Below are positions 34,801 through 42,896 of a stretch of DNA of 47,391 nt, piece after piece. The position numbers and the translations under genes are program-made. How positions within the stretch are numbered: position 1 is the first letter of the stretch; each line of letters begins with the position of its first letter. Origin of the DNA: JBGAPI01 sp044221335 (lineage in GTDB: Bacteria > Pseudomonadota > Gammaproteobacteria > Xanthomonadales > Ahniellaceae); the NCBI GenBank assembly GCA_044221335.1, contig JBGAPI010000041.1, positions 1 through 47,391 on the forward strand, read 5' to 3'. The notes beneath the pieces were generated by a model, which saw nothing but the letters and a program-made list of their open reading frames with translations, had not been told where the DNA came from and did not search any database.

Positions 34801-35127
34801 GCCGAAGAACGGGGGCACCATCCGCCCGGTCAGGCCGCCGTCCGCACCGCGGAACTGCAGCGAATTGGTCCCGATGCTGTTGCGCTGGTCGAGCAGCGCC
34901 AGCCGCCCGCTGTCGTCGCGGACGAGCGTTCCTACCTTCATGTCGCGCGCGACCGGCGGATTCGGACGAGTGACGCGATCGAACTCGCGAGCGGCGAGCG
35001 GCGTGGCGAGCAGCGCGGCGAGCAGGGGGATCGCGACGACGGCGGTGCAGGCCGGGAAGGCCGGGCGTCGGGCACTCGGGGCGCCGTCCCGCCGGGGGCG
35101 CTGGTCGTGGAATGTCGGCATTGCCAT
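31873..35127 (-). CDS. Large secreted protein, PQQ-like propeller-type N-terminal part and two WYPP/GQGL C-terminal modules
   Basis: 1084 residues. The N-terminus has a long signal peptide (hydrophobic AVVAIPLLAALLATPLAA, cleavage near residue 46). The central part (about 50-800) is made of repeating beta segments of the kind seen in propellers, e.g. AIDPQGGMRTLVDL, RVDADGVEIWSQQL. Two C-terminal copies of about 130-142 residues follow, beginning GGAWYPPNLPGQGLTL (813) and SGTWYPPAHSGQGLQI (955). Each has FGAWF.Y, W/HWFSLQ and a late Cys-flanked strand. Such modules occur in secreted Xanthomonadales proteins of unknown role. An alternative start is ATG at 35121. Confidence 0.75.
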   Translation of the reverse strand: MAMPTFHDQRPRRDGAPSARRPAFPACTAVVAIPLLAALLATPLAAREFDRVTRPNPPVARDMKVGTLVRDDSGRLALLDQRNSIGTNSLQFRGADGGLTGRMVPPFFGERRTQLVGNGPDGLLRVLALGYGSGRLEAYRYDGSRAWSAPLGTLTSDYRPIGIDASGSYWGAGATPNPDRAMQVARFSAIGAPQLSVRIESTELTAMDAMAVDRVRQRAFVFGPNSFLFHKPGALYRVDASGAQAKIWSTAANEAPLSMVVMSDGQLVLSTLVLFATDAVHLRRVDADGVEIWSQQLDGVADASALLPTPSGGFDVVVARRSNASSQYACALQERDIGGQLLWERPLENCATTLGRHPLAGVQVFENAAVPGSAQLESFDALGTRRFRIGSSSLGFDFDYQPTYAVDGSVVVPGAASTVLAIDPQGGMRTLVDLHAVPIDSSRLWDTSLTSSGEVFELSGSDYGSDHAYAAIDPAGSVSWRRTEERCPSVSIESNNGRLQAHEQGPVWLQTACGGTRPLARSSGESLWSQPLPLTALYPSYAVDASHLISYGTYAPAPGSGNNAVYRVDLGSQTPTALSGAGSLGLGPVGPTGFGSYIAVDGLHVFGPDGRDRWTLPTATTLTPRAIGPGGQTLLSGSNPSRLELRDEIGRQVATRDASFSIAIDSQFAVDASGTAYAALRQPVDARVAEVAVFRLSAQQTAGDEIDRFPIPAPLGFASISVLPYRDLLLVVVSSQESQTLLRTLRPSDHAVLRTEVLTTTPGCYCRWKVGDDGVLRGVVQDPSGFDSTVAVIALDHLLDPAPPVRLDQSGIGGAWYPPNLPGQGLTLDYFSDSHTLFGAWFVYSTTEENHGRQQRWFSLQAQVPEGASRLSLPIYRNSDGNFAAAPSTQAQQVGMAVIEFSSCRRGSLRWQFDAAAGADLPSAGLYALERLGPTPADCTPADGSAAQAYEGALSGTWYPPAHSGQGLQIFASRAPNPFLFGAWFTYAPAGSALAREQRRHWFSLQDDTFPSDGNFHGTLYESLGGQFGTRAAINTRAVGRYDFRVVDCTHARIEWTFFDTATALDYGGLQGGDDLVRLGSCPR

Positions 35128-35334
35128 GTACGCGCCGTCTTCGCCGAAGGCCAGTCAGCAACGTAGCGGAAAGCCCGCGGGGACGTCAGCAGGCCTTCGG
35201 GTTCCGCCCCACCACTGCCCGGGTATCGGTCTCCGAAACGCGGATCGCACGCCGCGGGCAACCGCGCCGGGCGTACGCCGTCGCCGTCCCCCGCACTCGG
35301 CGACCGGCGCCGTCGTCCCGACGACGACCCTGCC

Positions 35335-36501
35335 TTACCGCCGGTACACGATCAGGAGTCGCAAGGGCGCACCACCCACCTGTCGGATCGCATGCGTGCT
35401 GCCATCGCGGGTCAGCATCGCAGCGCCCGGCCCGACCGGATGATCGACCCCGTCGACCGTGTAGATGCCCTGCCCCGCCAGCACGTAGTAGACCTCGTCG
35501 CGGCCGTGGCTGTGCAGGCCGATGCCGGCACCGGCAGCGAGTTCGCGACAGCGCACGACCCAGTCGAGCCCGTCGACCGCCGAGAAGTAGTCGAAAGCCG
35601 TGGAGGAACCCATGCCGCCGTGGGTGGCGGGCATGTCGCGCACCCGGTCGGGCCCACCCGCGACCAGCGACGGTGCGGGCTGCACGGCTCGGCGCGCGAG
35701 AGCGTCGCGGGGCGCGCCGCAGTCGGTGTCGCGGACGAACCAGCGCGGATCGACGAGCCGCCCGGCGCCGAGGTCGGCGGCGACCAGGCACGCGATCGCC
35801 TCCGCGCCGCGGCGATGGAAGTGGGTATCGTCGTGCAGCCCCGCCGCGTCGTCGTGCAGGTAGTAGGACATCGACGCCTCGGGTCCGAGCGCGCGCAGCA
35901 GGTCGCGCGATCGCTCGTCGAGGTCGATCAGGGCGACGCTGCGCTCGCGGGCGAGCCGTCGCACCGCGTCCGAATACGCGCCGTGGCTCTCCACGGGTTC
36001 CGCGCCGTCGAACTGCCGTCGCGCCACCGGCGTCAGCAGCACCGGCGTCGCGCCGCGCGACGCCGCGAGATCGAGATAGCGCTGCAGATAGCCCGGGAAC
36101 TCGCGCGTGGGCTCGGAATGGCGTTCAGTCGCCTCGCGCTTCTCGTCGTTGTGGCCGAACTGGATCAGCAGCAGGTCGCCGGCGCGCAACTCCGCCGCCA
36201 CGCCGTCGAACCAGCCCTCGGCGATGAAGCTGCGGCTGCTGCGACCGCTCTTCGCGCGATCGATCACCTGCACCGCCGGGTCGAGATAGCGATCGAGCAC
36301 CTGGCCCCAGCCGGTCCGCGGCCAGCGCTCGGGGCCGTATTCGCTGGCGGTCGAATCGCCGACGATCACGATCCTCGGGGGCATGGCGGCGACGGCCGCC
36401 GTTTCCCCGGCCGCCATTCCCCACGCAGGAAACAGGGACAAGCTGCAGAAGGCAAGGCGACCGGGAATTCTTGAAATGGAATTCATGGCTCTTGCCTTCA
36501 T
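35335..36501 (-). CDS. SGNH acetylesterase (rhamnogalacturonan acetylesterase-like) fused to a cupin
   Basis: 388 residues from ATG at 36501, with GGAGGG 6-8 nt upstream. A signal peptide covers about residues 1-32. The SGNH blocks are GDSTASEYGP (nucleophile Ser), QFGHNDEK and DDTHFHRRGAEAIA (catalytic Asp/His), the pattern of rhamnogalacturonan acetylesterases. The last approx. 100 residues form a cupin (GLHSHGRDEVYYVLAGQGIY, with second motif later), fused in frame. The enzyme is expected to deacetylate pectic polymers. It is the last gene of the uxaC-kduI-kduD run. Confidence 0.8.
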   Translation of the reverse strand: MKARAMNSISRIPGRLAFCSLSLFPAWGMAAGETAAVAAMPPRIVIVGDSTASEYGPERWPRTGWGQVLDRYLDPAVQVIDRAKSGRSSRSFIAEGWFDGVAAELRAGDLLLIQFGHNDEKREATERHSEPTREFPGYLQRYLDLAASRGATPVLLTPVARRQFDGAEPVESHGAYSDAVRRLARERSVALIDLDERSRDLLRALGPEASMSYYLHDDAAGLHDDTHFHRRGAEAIACLVAADLGAGRLVDPRWFVRDTDCGAPRDALARRAVQPAPSLVAGGPDRVRDMPATHGGMGSSTAFDYFSAVDGLDWVVRCRELAAGAGIGLHSHGRDEVYYVLAGQGIYTVDGVDHPVGPGAAMLTRDGSTHAIRQVGGAPLRLLIVYRR

Positions 36502-36616
36502 TGATCGCCCTCCGACCGGCGCACCGATCGTTCGGCGCTCTGCTCGACATGTGGAAATTCGCGGCCACCGCGCGGACCACGCATCGCGATGCACTCCGAG
36601 GCCGGGAAGTCCAGGC

Positions 36617-37375
36617 CTAGCGGGCGAGCCACCCGCCATCGACCGGCAGCACCACGCCGTGCACGTAGTCGGCCGCACTGCTCGCCAGGAACACGACGGC
36701 GCCGCCAAGATCCGCGGGCTCGCCCCAGCGCCCCGCCGGAATGCGCGCGAGGATGTCGCGGCTGCGGACCGGGTCGGCCCGCAGCGCATCGGTGTTGTTG
36801 CTGACGAAATAGCCCGGCGCGATCGCGTTGACGTTGATCCCGCGCGCCGCCCACTCGTTGGCGAGCAGGCGGGTGAGGCCGGCGAGACCGCTCTTGCTGG
36901 CGGTGTAGGACGCGACCCGGATGCCGCCCTGGAACGACAGCAGCGAGGCGATGTGGATAATCCGGCCGCGGCGCCCCGCGCCGAGCCAGTGCTTCGCCAA
37001 CGCCTGCGACAGGAAGAATGCGGTCTTCAGGTTCACGTCGATGACGCTGTCCCACTCCTCCTCGGTGAACTCGAGCGCGTCGTTGCGGCGGATCGTGCCG
37101 GCGTTGTTCACGAGCACGTCGATCCGGCCGTAGGCCGCGAGCGACTGTTCGACGAGACCGGGAATCGCCGCGGTCCCGCCGAGTTCGACCTCCACCCACA
37201 CCGCGCGTCGACCCAGCGCGACGATCGCCGCGACGGTGTCGACCGGATCGCTGCGTCCGGCCAGCACCAGGTCGGCGCCGGCTGCCGCAAGCGCGATGGC
37301 CATGCCCTGGCCGAGGCCAGTGTTGGCCCCGGTCACCAGGACGACCTGGCCGTCCAGTCGAAAGGGCTGAGTCAT
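36617..37375 (-). CDS. kduD: 2-dehydro-3-deoxy-D-gluconate 5-dehydrogenase
   Basis: 252 residues, short-chain dehydrogenase. NAD-binding loop TGANTGLGQG, NNAG, the catalytic Ser in IIHIASLLS, and YTASK (Tyr and Lys) are complete. The N-terminal FRLDGQVVLVTGANTGLG and the FVSNNTDALRAD segment match KduD. It reduces 2,5-diketo-3-deoxygluconate to 2-keto-3-deoxygluconate in pectin breakdown, the step after KduI. It lies 163 bp downstream of kduI. Confidence 0.9.
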   Translation of the reverse strand: MTQPFRLDGQVVLVTGANTGLGQGMAIALAAAGADLVLAGRSDPVDTVAAIVALGRRAVWVEVELGGTAAIPGLVEQSLAAYGRIDVLVNNAGTIRRNDALEFTEEEWDSVIDVNLKTAFFLSQALAKHWLGAGRRGRIIHIASLLSFQGGIRVASYTASKSGLAGLTRLLANEWAARGINVNAIAPGYFVSNNTDALRADPVRSRDILARIPAGRWGEPADLGGAVVFLASSAADYVHGVVLPVDGGWLAR

Positions 37376-37538
37376 GACGCCTCCGGGCTGAGAACAACGA
37401 GAGACCGCTTCGTGCCGGTGGTCGACCCCCTCCGCGTCCGGCGGGTGCGAAGTCCCGGCGACACCAGGGATTCGCAGGAGGGAGGCGATGTGGCGGATGT
37501 CATCGGGCGAGTCCTTCGTCCCGTGCCGTTCCGGCCGC

Positions 37539-38387
37539 TCAACGCAGTTGGCACAGGTCGAGCTGGTGCATGTCCGTGTAGTCGAGGTTCTCGCCACCCA
37601 TCGCCCAGATGAAGCCGTAGGCGCTGGTGCCCGAACCCATGTGGATCGACCATGGCGGCGACAGCACCGCCTCTTCATTGGCGAGCACGATGTGGCGCGC
37701 CGCGTCCGGTTCCCCCATGAAGTGGAAGATCCGCTGGCCCTCCGGCAGGCCGAAGTAGAAGTACACCTCCGAACGGCGGTCGTGCAGGTGCGGCGGCATC
37801 GTGTTCCAGACGCTGCCTTCCTTCAGCAGCGTCATCCCGAGCAGCAGCTGGGCCGAACGGCAGGTCGCCGGCACGATGTACTGGTAGATCGTGCGCTCGT
37901 TCGAGGTCTCGCGCGCGCCGCGCTCGAGCGGCACCGCATCGGCGATCGACAGCTGTCTCGTCTCGTAGCGGGCGTGGGCAGGCGTCGACACGAGGTAGTA
38001 GCGTGCCGGCGACGCCGGATCGGCCGAGGCGAAGCGAACCTCCGCGCTGCCCATCGCGACGTAGAGCCCGTCGCGCGGCGCCAGATGGAATTCGACGCCG
38101 TCGACCGTCACCACTCCGGCTCCCGCTCCGACATTGACGACGCCGAGCTCGCGCCGTTCCAGGAAGGGCCTGCCCACGGCGGCGGCCGGTGCGTCCTGCG
38201 CCGGCAGTGCCAGTGTGGCGTGCACCGGCGCCGCGCCGCCGACCACCATCCGCTCGTAGTGGCTGTAGTTGAGCCGGATCGAATCGGCGGCGAACAGCTC
38301 GCCGACCCGGTAGCGGCGGCGCAGCGTCTCGTTGTCGGCGCCCTGCATCGAGTCCGGGTGGCAGGCGTGGTAGACCTTGTCGTACAT
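37539..38387 (-). CDS. kduI: 5-keto-4-deoxyuronate isomerase (KduI)
   Basis: 282 residues. Metal ligands of the cupin-like fold are in MPPHLHDRRSEVYFYF (two His, Glu) and the following WSIHMGSGTSAYGFIWAMGGEN (His). It converts 4-deoxy-L-threo-5-hexosulose uronate, derived from unsaturated oligogalacturonates, to 2,5-diketo-3-deoxygluconate. It lies 26 bp after uxaC on the same strand, so both are likely transcribed from the operator-controlled uxaC promoter. Confidence 0.95.
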   Translation of the reverse strand: MYDKVYHACHPDSMQGADNETLRRRYRVGELFAADSIRLNYSHYERMVVGGAAPVHATLALPAQDAPAAAVGRPFLERRELGVVNVGAGAGVVTVDGVEFHLAPRDGLYVAMGSAEVRFASADPASPARYYLVSTPAHARYETRQLSIADAVPLERGARETSNERTIYQYIVPATCRSAQLLLGMTLLKEGSVWNTMPPHLHDRRSEVYFYFGLPEGQRIFHFMGEPDAARHIVLANEEAVLSPPWSIHMGSGTSAYGFIWAMGGENLDYTDMHQLDLCQLR

Positions 38388-38413
38388 GGCGGGGCTCCAG
38401 GAAGGCGTGCAGT

Positions 38414-39826
38414 TCAGAGGCGATAGGCCTGTTTCGGAAGACGGTAGGCGAGATCGATCGCGACTTCCGCGGCCTCGTCCTCGTCGAGCCGGTGCTCGGC
38501 GACCAGCCGCGCGAGGAAGGCGCAGTCGATCCGCCGCGCGGTGTCGTGCCGCGCCGGAATCGACAGGAAGGCCCGGGTGTCGTCGTTGAAGCCGACGGTG
38601 TTGTAGAAGCCGGCGGATTCGGTGGTGAACTCGCGGTAGCGCATCAGCCCTTCGGGGCTGTCATGGAACCACCAGGCGGGACCGAGCTTCAGCGCCGGAT
38701 AGTGTCCTGCCAGCGGCGCCAGCTCGCGCGACAGAGCGCTCTCGTCCAGCGTGAAAACGATGATCGACAGCCGGGAGTCGTTGCCAAAGCGCGCGAGCAG
38801 GGGCTGCAGCGCGCGCACGTACTCGGTCGCGGTCGGCACGTCGGCGCCCTTGTCGCGGCCATGGGAGTCGAACAGCGCGCGGTTGTGGTTGCGGCAGGCG
38901 CCAGGATGGATCTGCAGGACGAGGCCGTCGTCGAGGCTCATCCGCGCCATCTCGGTCAGCATCTGCGCTCGAAACAACTCGGCATCGGCGGCGCTCGCGC
39001 TGCCGTCCACGACTCGGCGGAACAGCCGCTCGGCCTCCGGCGTCGACAGGTCGGCCGTCGCCGCGGTCGGATGACCGTGATCGCTCGACGTGGTTCCGAT
39101 CGCGATGAAGTCGGCGCGGCGCTTGCGATGGGCCGCGAGATAGCCGCGCCAGTCGTGGACGTCCTCGCCGCTGATCTCTCCGAAGCGGGCCAGGGCCGGG
39201 CGGAACTGCTCGTGCTCGGGATCGACGACCGGGTCGGGCCGGTAGGCGCTGATCACCCGGCCGGGCCAGCCGCTCGCGCGGATCGCCCGATGGTGTTCCA
39301 GGGTGTCGACCGGCGACTCGGTGGTCGCGAGCACCTCGATCCGGAAGCGCTCGAACAGCGCGCGCGGCAGGAACTCGGGACGCGCCAGCGCCGCCTCGAT
39401 CGCGTCGTAGTAGAGGTCGGCGGTGGCGGATTCCAGCGCGACACCGATCCTGAACACCTCGCCGAACACCTGTCGCAGCCAGCCAGCCGAAGGCGTGCCG
39501 CGAAAGAGATGGAAGTTCGCCGCGAACAGCCGCCACGCGGCGCGCGGATCGGCATCCGCCCGGCCCGCCCGCGAGGCGACGCCGAGGCGGTCGAGGGCGA
39601 TGCCCTGGCTGTACAGCATCCGGTACAGGTAGTGGTCCGGTGCCAGCAGCAGCTCGGTCGGATTCGGGAAACGCTGGTTGGTCGCGAACCAGGACGGGTC
39701 GGTGTGGCCGTGCGGGCTGAGGATCGGAAGCTCCCGCACCGCCGTGAACAGCCGTCGCGCGATCGCCCGCGTGCCGTGCTCGGCCGGGAACAGGCGATCG
39801 GGATTGAGGCGCAGCGGTCGGGCCAT
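38414..39826 (-). CDS. uxaC: Uronate isomerase
   Basis: 470 residues from ATG at 39826 (MARPLRLNPDRLFPAE). UxaC interconverts glucuronate with fructuronate and galacturonate with tagaturonate. Family segments include LPILSPHGHTDPSWFA (metal His pair) and the later LGPAWWFHDSPEGL and LVAEHRLDEDEA. It is the first gene of the minus-strand uronate operon. A palindromic operator lies 26 bp upstream of the ATG. Confidence 0.95.
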   Translation of the reverse strand: MARPLRLNPDRLFPAEHGTRAIARRLFTAVRELPILSPHGHTDPSWFATNQRFPNPTELLLAPDHYLYRMLYSQGIALDRLGVASRAGRADADPRAAWRLFAANFHLFRGTPSAGWLRQVFGEVFRIGVALESATADLYYDAIEAALARPEFLPRALFERFRIEVLATTESPVDTLEHHRAIRASGWPGRVISAYRPDPVVDPEHEQFRPALARFGEISGEDVHDWRGYLAAHRKRRADFIAIGTTSSDHGHPTAATADLSTPEAERLFRRVVDGSASAADAELFRAQMLTEMARMSLDDGLVLQIHPGACRNHNRALFDSHGRDKGADVPTATEYVRALQPLLARFGNDSRLSIIVFTLDESALSRELAPLAGHYPALKLGPAWWFHDSPEGLMRYREFTTESAGFYNTVGFNDDTRAFLSIPARHDTARRIDCAFLARLVAEHRLDEDEAAEVAIDLAYRLPKQAYRL

Positions 39827-39851
39827 GGCGGGCTCGGTGGCGAGCATTCAT

Positions 39852-39865
39852 GGTAACCGGTGTCA
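39852..39865 (-). promoter_or_regulatory. LacI-type operator upstream of uxaC
   Basis: On the minus strand it reads TGACACCGGTTACC, identical in sequence and orientation to the site before uxaA (41370-41383). The centre ACCGGT is symmetric with CG at the middle, typical for LacI-family operators. A possible promoter, TTGTGC with 18 bp to TACCAT, brackets it, so binding would block RNA polymerase. Confidence 0.75.
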
Positions 39866-39901
39866 TCGCTGCTGCACAACGTTAGCCCCGAATGGAGGCC
39901 C

Positions 39902-40013
39902 CGTCATTGCGAGGAGGAGCGAAGCGACGACGAAGCACTCCAGCGGCATCGCTCTTGCTCTGGCGCGACGAAGCGCTCAGGCACTGGATTGCTTCGCTGC
40001 GCTCGCAATGACG
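39902..40013. repeat. CGTCATTGCGAG inverted-repeat element (112 bp)
   Basis: Ends are CGTCATTGCGAG and CTCGCAATGACG, with further pairing inwards (GCGAAGC...GCTTCGC; CTCCAG...CTGGAT). This is a widely dispersed proteobacterial repeat class. It takes up a third of the 340-bp gap between uxaC and the LacI gene; the remaining approx. 150 bp (40014-40166) shows nothing recognisable. Confidence 0.85.
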
Positions 40014-40166
40014 GGCACGTGAATTCCCGGGCGCCGGTCCCTCTCGAAGCAATGCGTGCGCACGAAGCGACGTCGCCTGCAGCCCCGCTCGAGCGCCGGC
40101 ATCCATCGGCTCCGCCGGACCCTCGATCGTTCGATGCGGGAATACCCGGTGCGCCCGCGGCCCCAC

Positions 40167-41261
40167 CTACCTCGGCGGCTGACACGACTCCCGGATCACC
40201 AGGTGCGGCGCCACCGGCCCCGCCGCCCGCGCGCTGGCCAGCGCCTGCTCGGGCTCGGCCAGCAGCAGCCCGGCGGCATTGCGGCCGATCTCGCGGATCG
40301 GCAGGCGCACCGTGGTCAGCGCCGGCCACAGCCGCGCCGCGATCGGGGTGTCGTCGAACCCGACGATCGACAGGTCGCCCGGGATCGACAGTCCGAGGCG
40401 ATAGGCGGTCTTGTAGACGCCGGCGGCCATTTCGTCGTTGCCGGCGAAGATCGCGGTCGGCCGCGGGTTCGCCGCCAGCAGCCGCTCGGCGCAGGCGACG
40501 CCGGACTCGAAGGTGTAGCCGCCCTCGGCGAACTGCGCATCCCGGAGCTTGATGCCGCGTTTCGCCAGCGCGCCGACGAAGCCCTCGCGGCGTTCGCGCG
40601 AGGAGCGGAAGTTCTGCGGTCCGGTGATCATCGCGATCCGCCGGTGACCGAGCGATTCGATGTAGTTGGCGACCTCGACACAGGCCGCACGGTCGTCGGA
40701 CATGATCATCCGCCCGGGCTCGTCGACCGCGGCCGACGCGATCCGGACGAAGCGGCAGCCGACCTCGTCGAGCATGTCCGCCAACGGCTGGTTCTCCGAG
40801 ACCGGCGGCAGCACGATCACGCCGTGCAGCTTCTGCTGGGTGACGAAGCGGCGCACGCCGGCAACCAGGTCCGAGCTCTTGCGGTCGCAGGGGTGCACGA
40901 CCAGCTCGAACCCGGAGTCGCGCAGCGCATCGAGCGCGCCCTCCTGCATCGACACGATGTACTGGGCGTTCGGATTGTCGTAGACCATGCCGATCAGGAA
41001 GGAGCGGCGAAACGCCAGCGCGCGGGCCTGCGGATTCGGCACGTAGCCGATCTTCGCCATCACCTCTTCGATCTTGCTGCGGGTCTCCTCGCGGACGTAG
41101 GGCGAGCGGTTCAGCACGCGCGACACCGTCTTCTTCGAGACCTTGGCCAGCCGCGCGATGTCGTTGATGGTGGCATTGCCCTGGGCGGGCTCGGCGTTTG
41201 CCGCGGCGTCCGGCTCCGTCGTTCGTCGGCTGCCGCGGGACTTCCCTGTGCTGGCCCGCAT
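40167..41261 (-). CDS. LacI-family repressor of the uronate genes
   Basis: 364 residues from ATG at 41261. The N-terminal helix-turn-helix and hinge helix (TINDIARLAKVSKKTVSRVLNRSPYV, then RALAF) are clear, after a basic approx. 27-residue extension. The periplasmic-binding-protein-like effector domain follows (about 90-360). Its position between two uronate operons with identical operators makes it their likely repressor. In this role it resembles the LacI-type KdgR described for some gammaproteobacteria. Effector unknown; KDG or a uronate would fit. Confidence 0.88.
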   Translation of the reverse strand: MRASTGKSRGSRRTTEPDAAANAEPAQGNATINDIARLAKVSKKTVSRVLNRSPYVREETRSKIEEVMAKIGYVPNPQARALAFRRSFLIGMVYDNPNAQYIVSMQEGALDALRDSGFELVVHPCDRKSSDLVAGVRRFVTQQKLHGVIVLPPVSENQPLADMLDEVGCRFVRIASAAVDEPGRMIMSDDRAACVEVANYIESLGHRRIAMITGPQNFRSSRERREGFVGALAKRGIKLRDAQFAEGGYTFESGVACAERLLAANPRPTAIFAGNDEMAAGVYKTAYRLGLSIPGDLSIVGFDDTPIAARLWPALTTVRLPIREIGRNAAGLLLAEPEQALASARAAGPVAPHLVIRESCQPPR

Positions 41262-41341
41262 AGTTCACCGGAGCGGCAATGGACTCCGTGATTGTATGCG
41301 ATCGCGGCCGGGATCCCGGGTCAAGCAAGATTGCGTCCGGC

Positions 41342-41383
41342 TGGACAGGAAAGCCGCGGCATGGCTCAATGACACCGGTTACC
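41342..41383 (+). promoter_or_regulatory. uxaA promoter with overlapping LacI-type operator
   Basis: TGGACA (-35, 5 of 6) at 41342-41347, 17 bp, then CTCAAT (-10, 3 of 6) at 41365-41370. The operator TGACACCGGTTACC (41370-41383) overlaps the presumed transcription start, 19 bp before the uxaA ATG. The arrangement predicts repression in the absence of inducer. A 12-bp perfect palindrome CCGGGATCCCGG (41308-41319) lies upstream with no assigned role. Confidence 0.7.
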
Positions 41384-41402
41384 TCGCCTGCATTCCCGTC
41401 CG

Positions 41403-42896
41403 ATGCCCTCGCCCCATCCCGACCTGCTCCGCGTGCATCCCGCCGACGACGTCGCCGTCGCGCTGGTGGAGCTGACGGCCGGCACCGCGGTCGCGGCGGG
41501 TGGCGTCCGCCTCAAGCTCCGCGAGCCCATTCCGAGCGGCCACAAGCTCGCGCTCCGTCCGATCCGCCGCGGCGCCACGGTCCACAAGTACGGGCACCCG
41601 ATCGGCACGGCGACCGTGGACATCGCCACCGGCGCCTGGGTCCACGAGCACAACCTCGCGAGCGCCCTCTCCGGTATCCGCTCGTTCGCGTGGCAACCGG
41701 CGGCCGGCCCTGCCGAGGCTCCGCTCCATGCCGAGTTCGACGGCTACCGCCGCACCCGCGGCCGCGCCGGAACCCGCAACGAGATCTGGGTGCTCTGCAC
41801 CGTCGGCTGCGTGGCGCGCAGCGCGCAGCGGATCGCCGCACTCGGGGCCATCCGCCATGCCGGACGGGTCGACGGCATCCACGCCTATACCCACCCCTTC
41901 GGCTGCTCGCAGCTGGGCGACGATCTCGAAAGCACCCGCCGCGCACTGGCGGCGCTCGCACGCCACCCCAATGTCGGCGGCCTGCTGCTGGTCGGGCTGG
42001 GCTGCGAGTCCAACCAGATCGCCGCCATGCTGGACGCCGTCGGCGGCATCGACCTTCGCCGCATCCGCGCCTTCAATGCGCAGTCCGCCGAGGACGAGAC
42101 CGAGCAGGGACTGGCGCTGCTCGACCAGCTCGTCGAAGTCGCCGCGCAGGATCGCCGCAGCCGTTGTCCACTGTCGGAACTCGCGATCGGACTGAAGTGC
42201 GGCGGCTCCGACGGCTACTCGGGGCTGACCGCCAATCCGCTGGTCGGGCGGATCGCCGATCGCGTCACGGCCGCCGGCGGCACGGCGATCCTGACCGAGA
42301 TCCCGGAGGTATTCGGCGCGGAGCACCTGCTGCTGCAGCGCGCCGTCGACCGCGGCGTGTTCGACGCCGCGGTGACACTGGTCGACGACTTCAAGCGCTA
42401 CTTCCTCGACCATGGCCAGCCCGTCAACGAGAATCCTTCGCCGGGCAACCGCGCCGGCGGGATCACCACGCTCGAGGAGAAATCGCTCGGCGCGGTGCAG
42501 AAGGGCGGTCACGCGCCGCTGACCCAGGTCCTGCGATACGGCGAGCGCGCCGAACTCCCTGGACTGGCGCTGCTCGAAGCCCCCGGCAACGACGCGGTAT
42601 CGTCGACCGCGCTGACCGCCGCCGGCGCGACCGTTCTCCTGTTCACCACCGGCCGCGGCACGCCGCTCGGGTTTCCCGCGCCGACGCTGAAGATCGCGTC
42701 GAACAGCGCGCTCGCCGCCCGCAAGCCCGGCTGGATCGACTTCGACGCCGGCCGCCTGCTCGGCGCCGCGAACCCGGCCGCGCTGGCCGATGAACTGCTT
42801 GCGCGGGTGATTGCCACGGCGTCCGGCCGCCCGACCTGCAACGAGCGCAACGGCGAGCGCGACATCGCGCTGTGGAAGCGCGGCGTGACGCTGTGA
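41403..42896 (+). CDS. uxaA: Altronate dehydratase
   Basis: 497 residues. The N-terminal SAF domain (about 10-85) holds GATVHKYGHPIG; the larger dehydratase part has GCSQLGDD, GLGCESNQI, and LKCGGSDGYSGLTANP, the conserved Cys-rich motifs for the Fe-dependent enzyme. It converts altronate to 2-keto-3-deoxygluconate. The stop overlaps the GTG start of the next gene by 4 bp. Confidence 0.95.
   Translation: MPSPHPDLLRVHPADDVAVALVELTAGTAVAAGGVRLKLREPIPSGHKLALRPIRRGATVHKYGHPIGTATVDIATGAWVHEHNLASALSGIRSFAWQPAAGPAEAPLHAEFDGYRRTRGRAGTRNEIWVLCTVGCVARSAQRIAALGAIRHAGRVDGIHAYTHPFGCSQLGDDLESTRRALAALARHPNVGGLLLVGLGCESNQIAAMLDAVGGIDLRRIRAFNAQSAEDETEQGLALLDQLVEVAAQDRRSRCPLSELAIGLKCGGSDGYSGLTANPLVGRIADRVTAAGGTAILTEIPEVFGAEHLLLQRAVDRGVFDAAVTLVDDFKRYFLDHGQPVNENPSPGNRAGGITTLEEKSLGAVQKGGHAPLTQVLRYGERAELPGLALLEAPGNDAVSSTALTAAGATVLLFTTGRGTPLGFPAPTLKIASNSALAARKPGWIDFDAGRLLGAANPAALADELLARVIATASGRPTCNERNGERDIALWKRGVTL

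Noticed and set aside
31975..35166. 1063-codon plus-strand frame opposite the secreted protein
   Set aside because: Arg/Ala/Glu-rich shadow. The minus-strand frame has a signal peptide and repeated modules.
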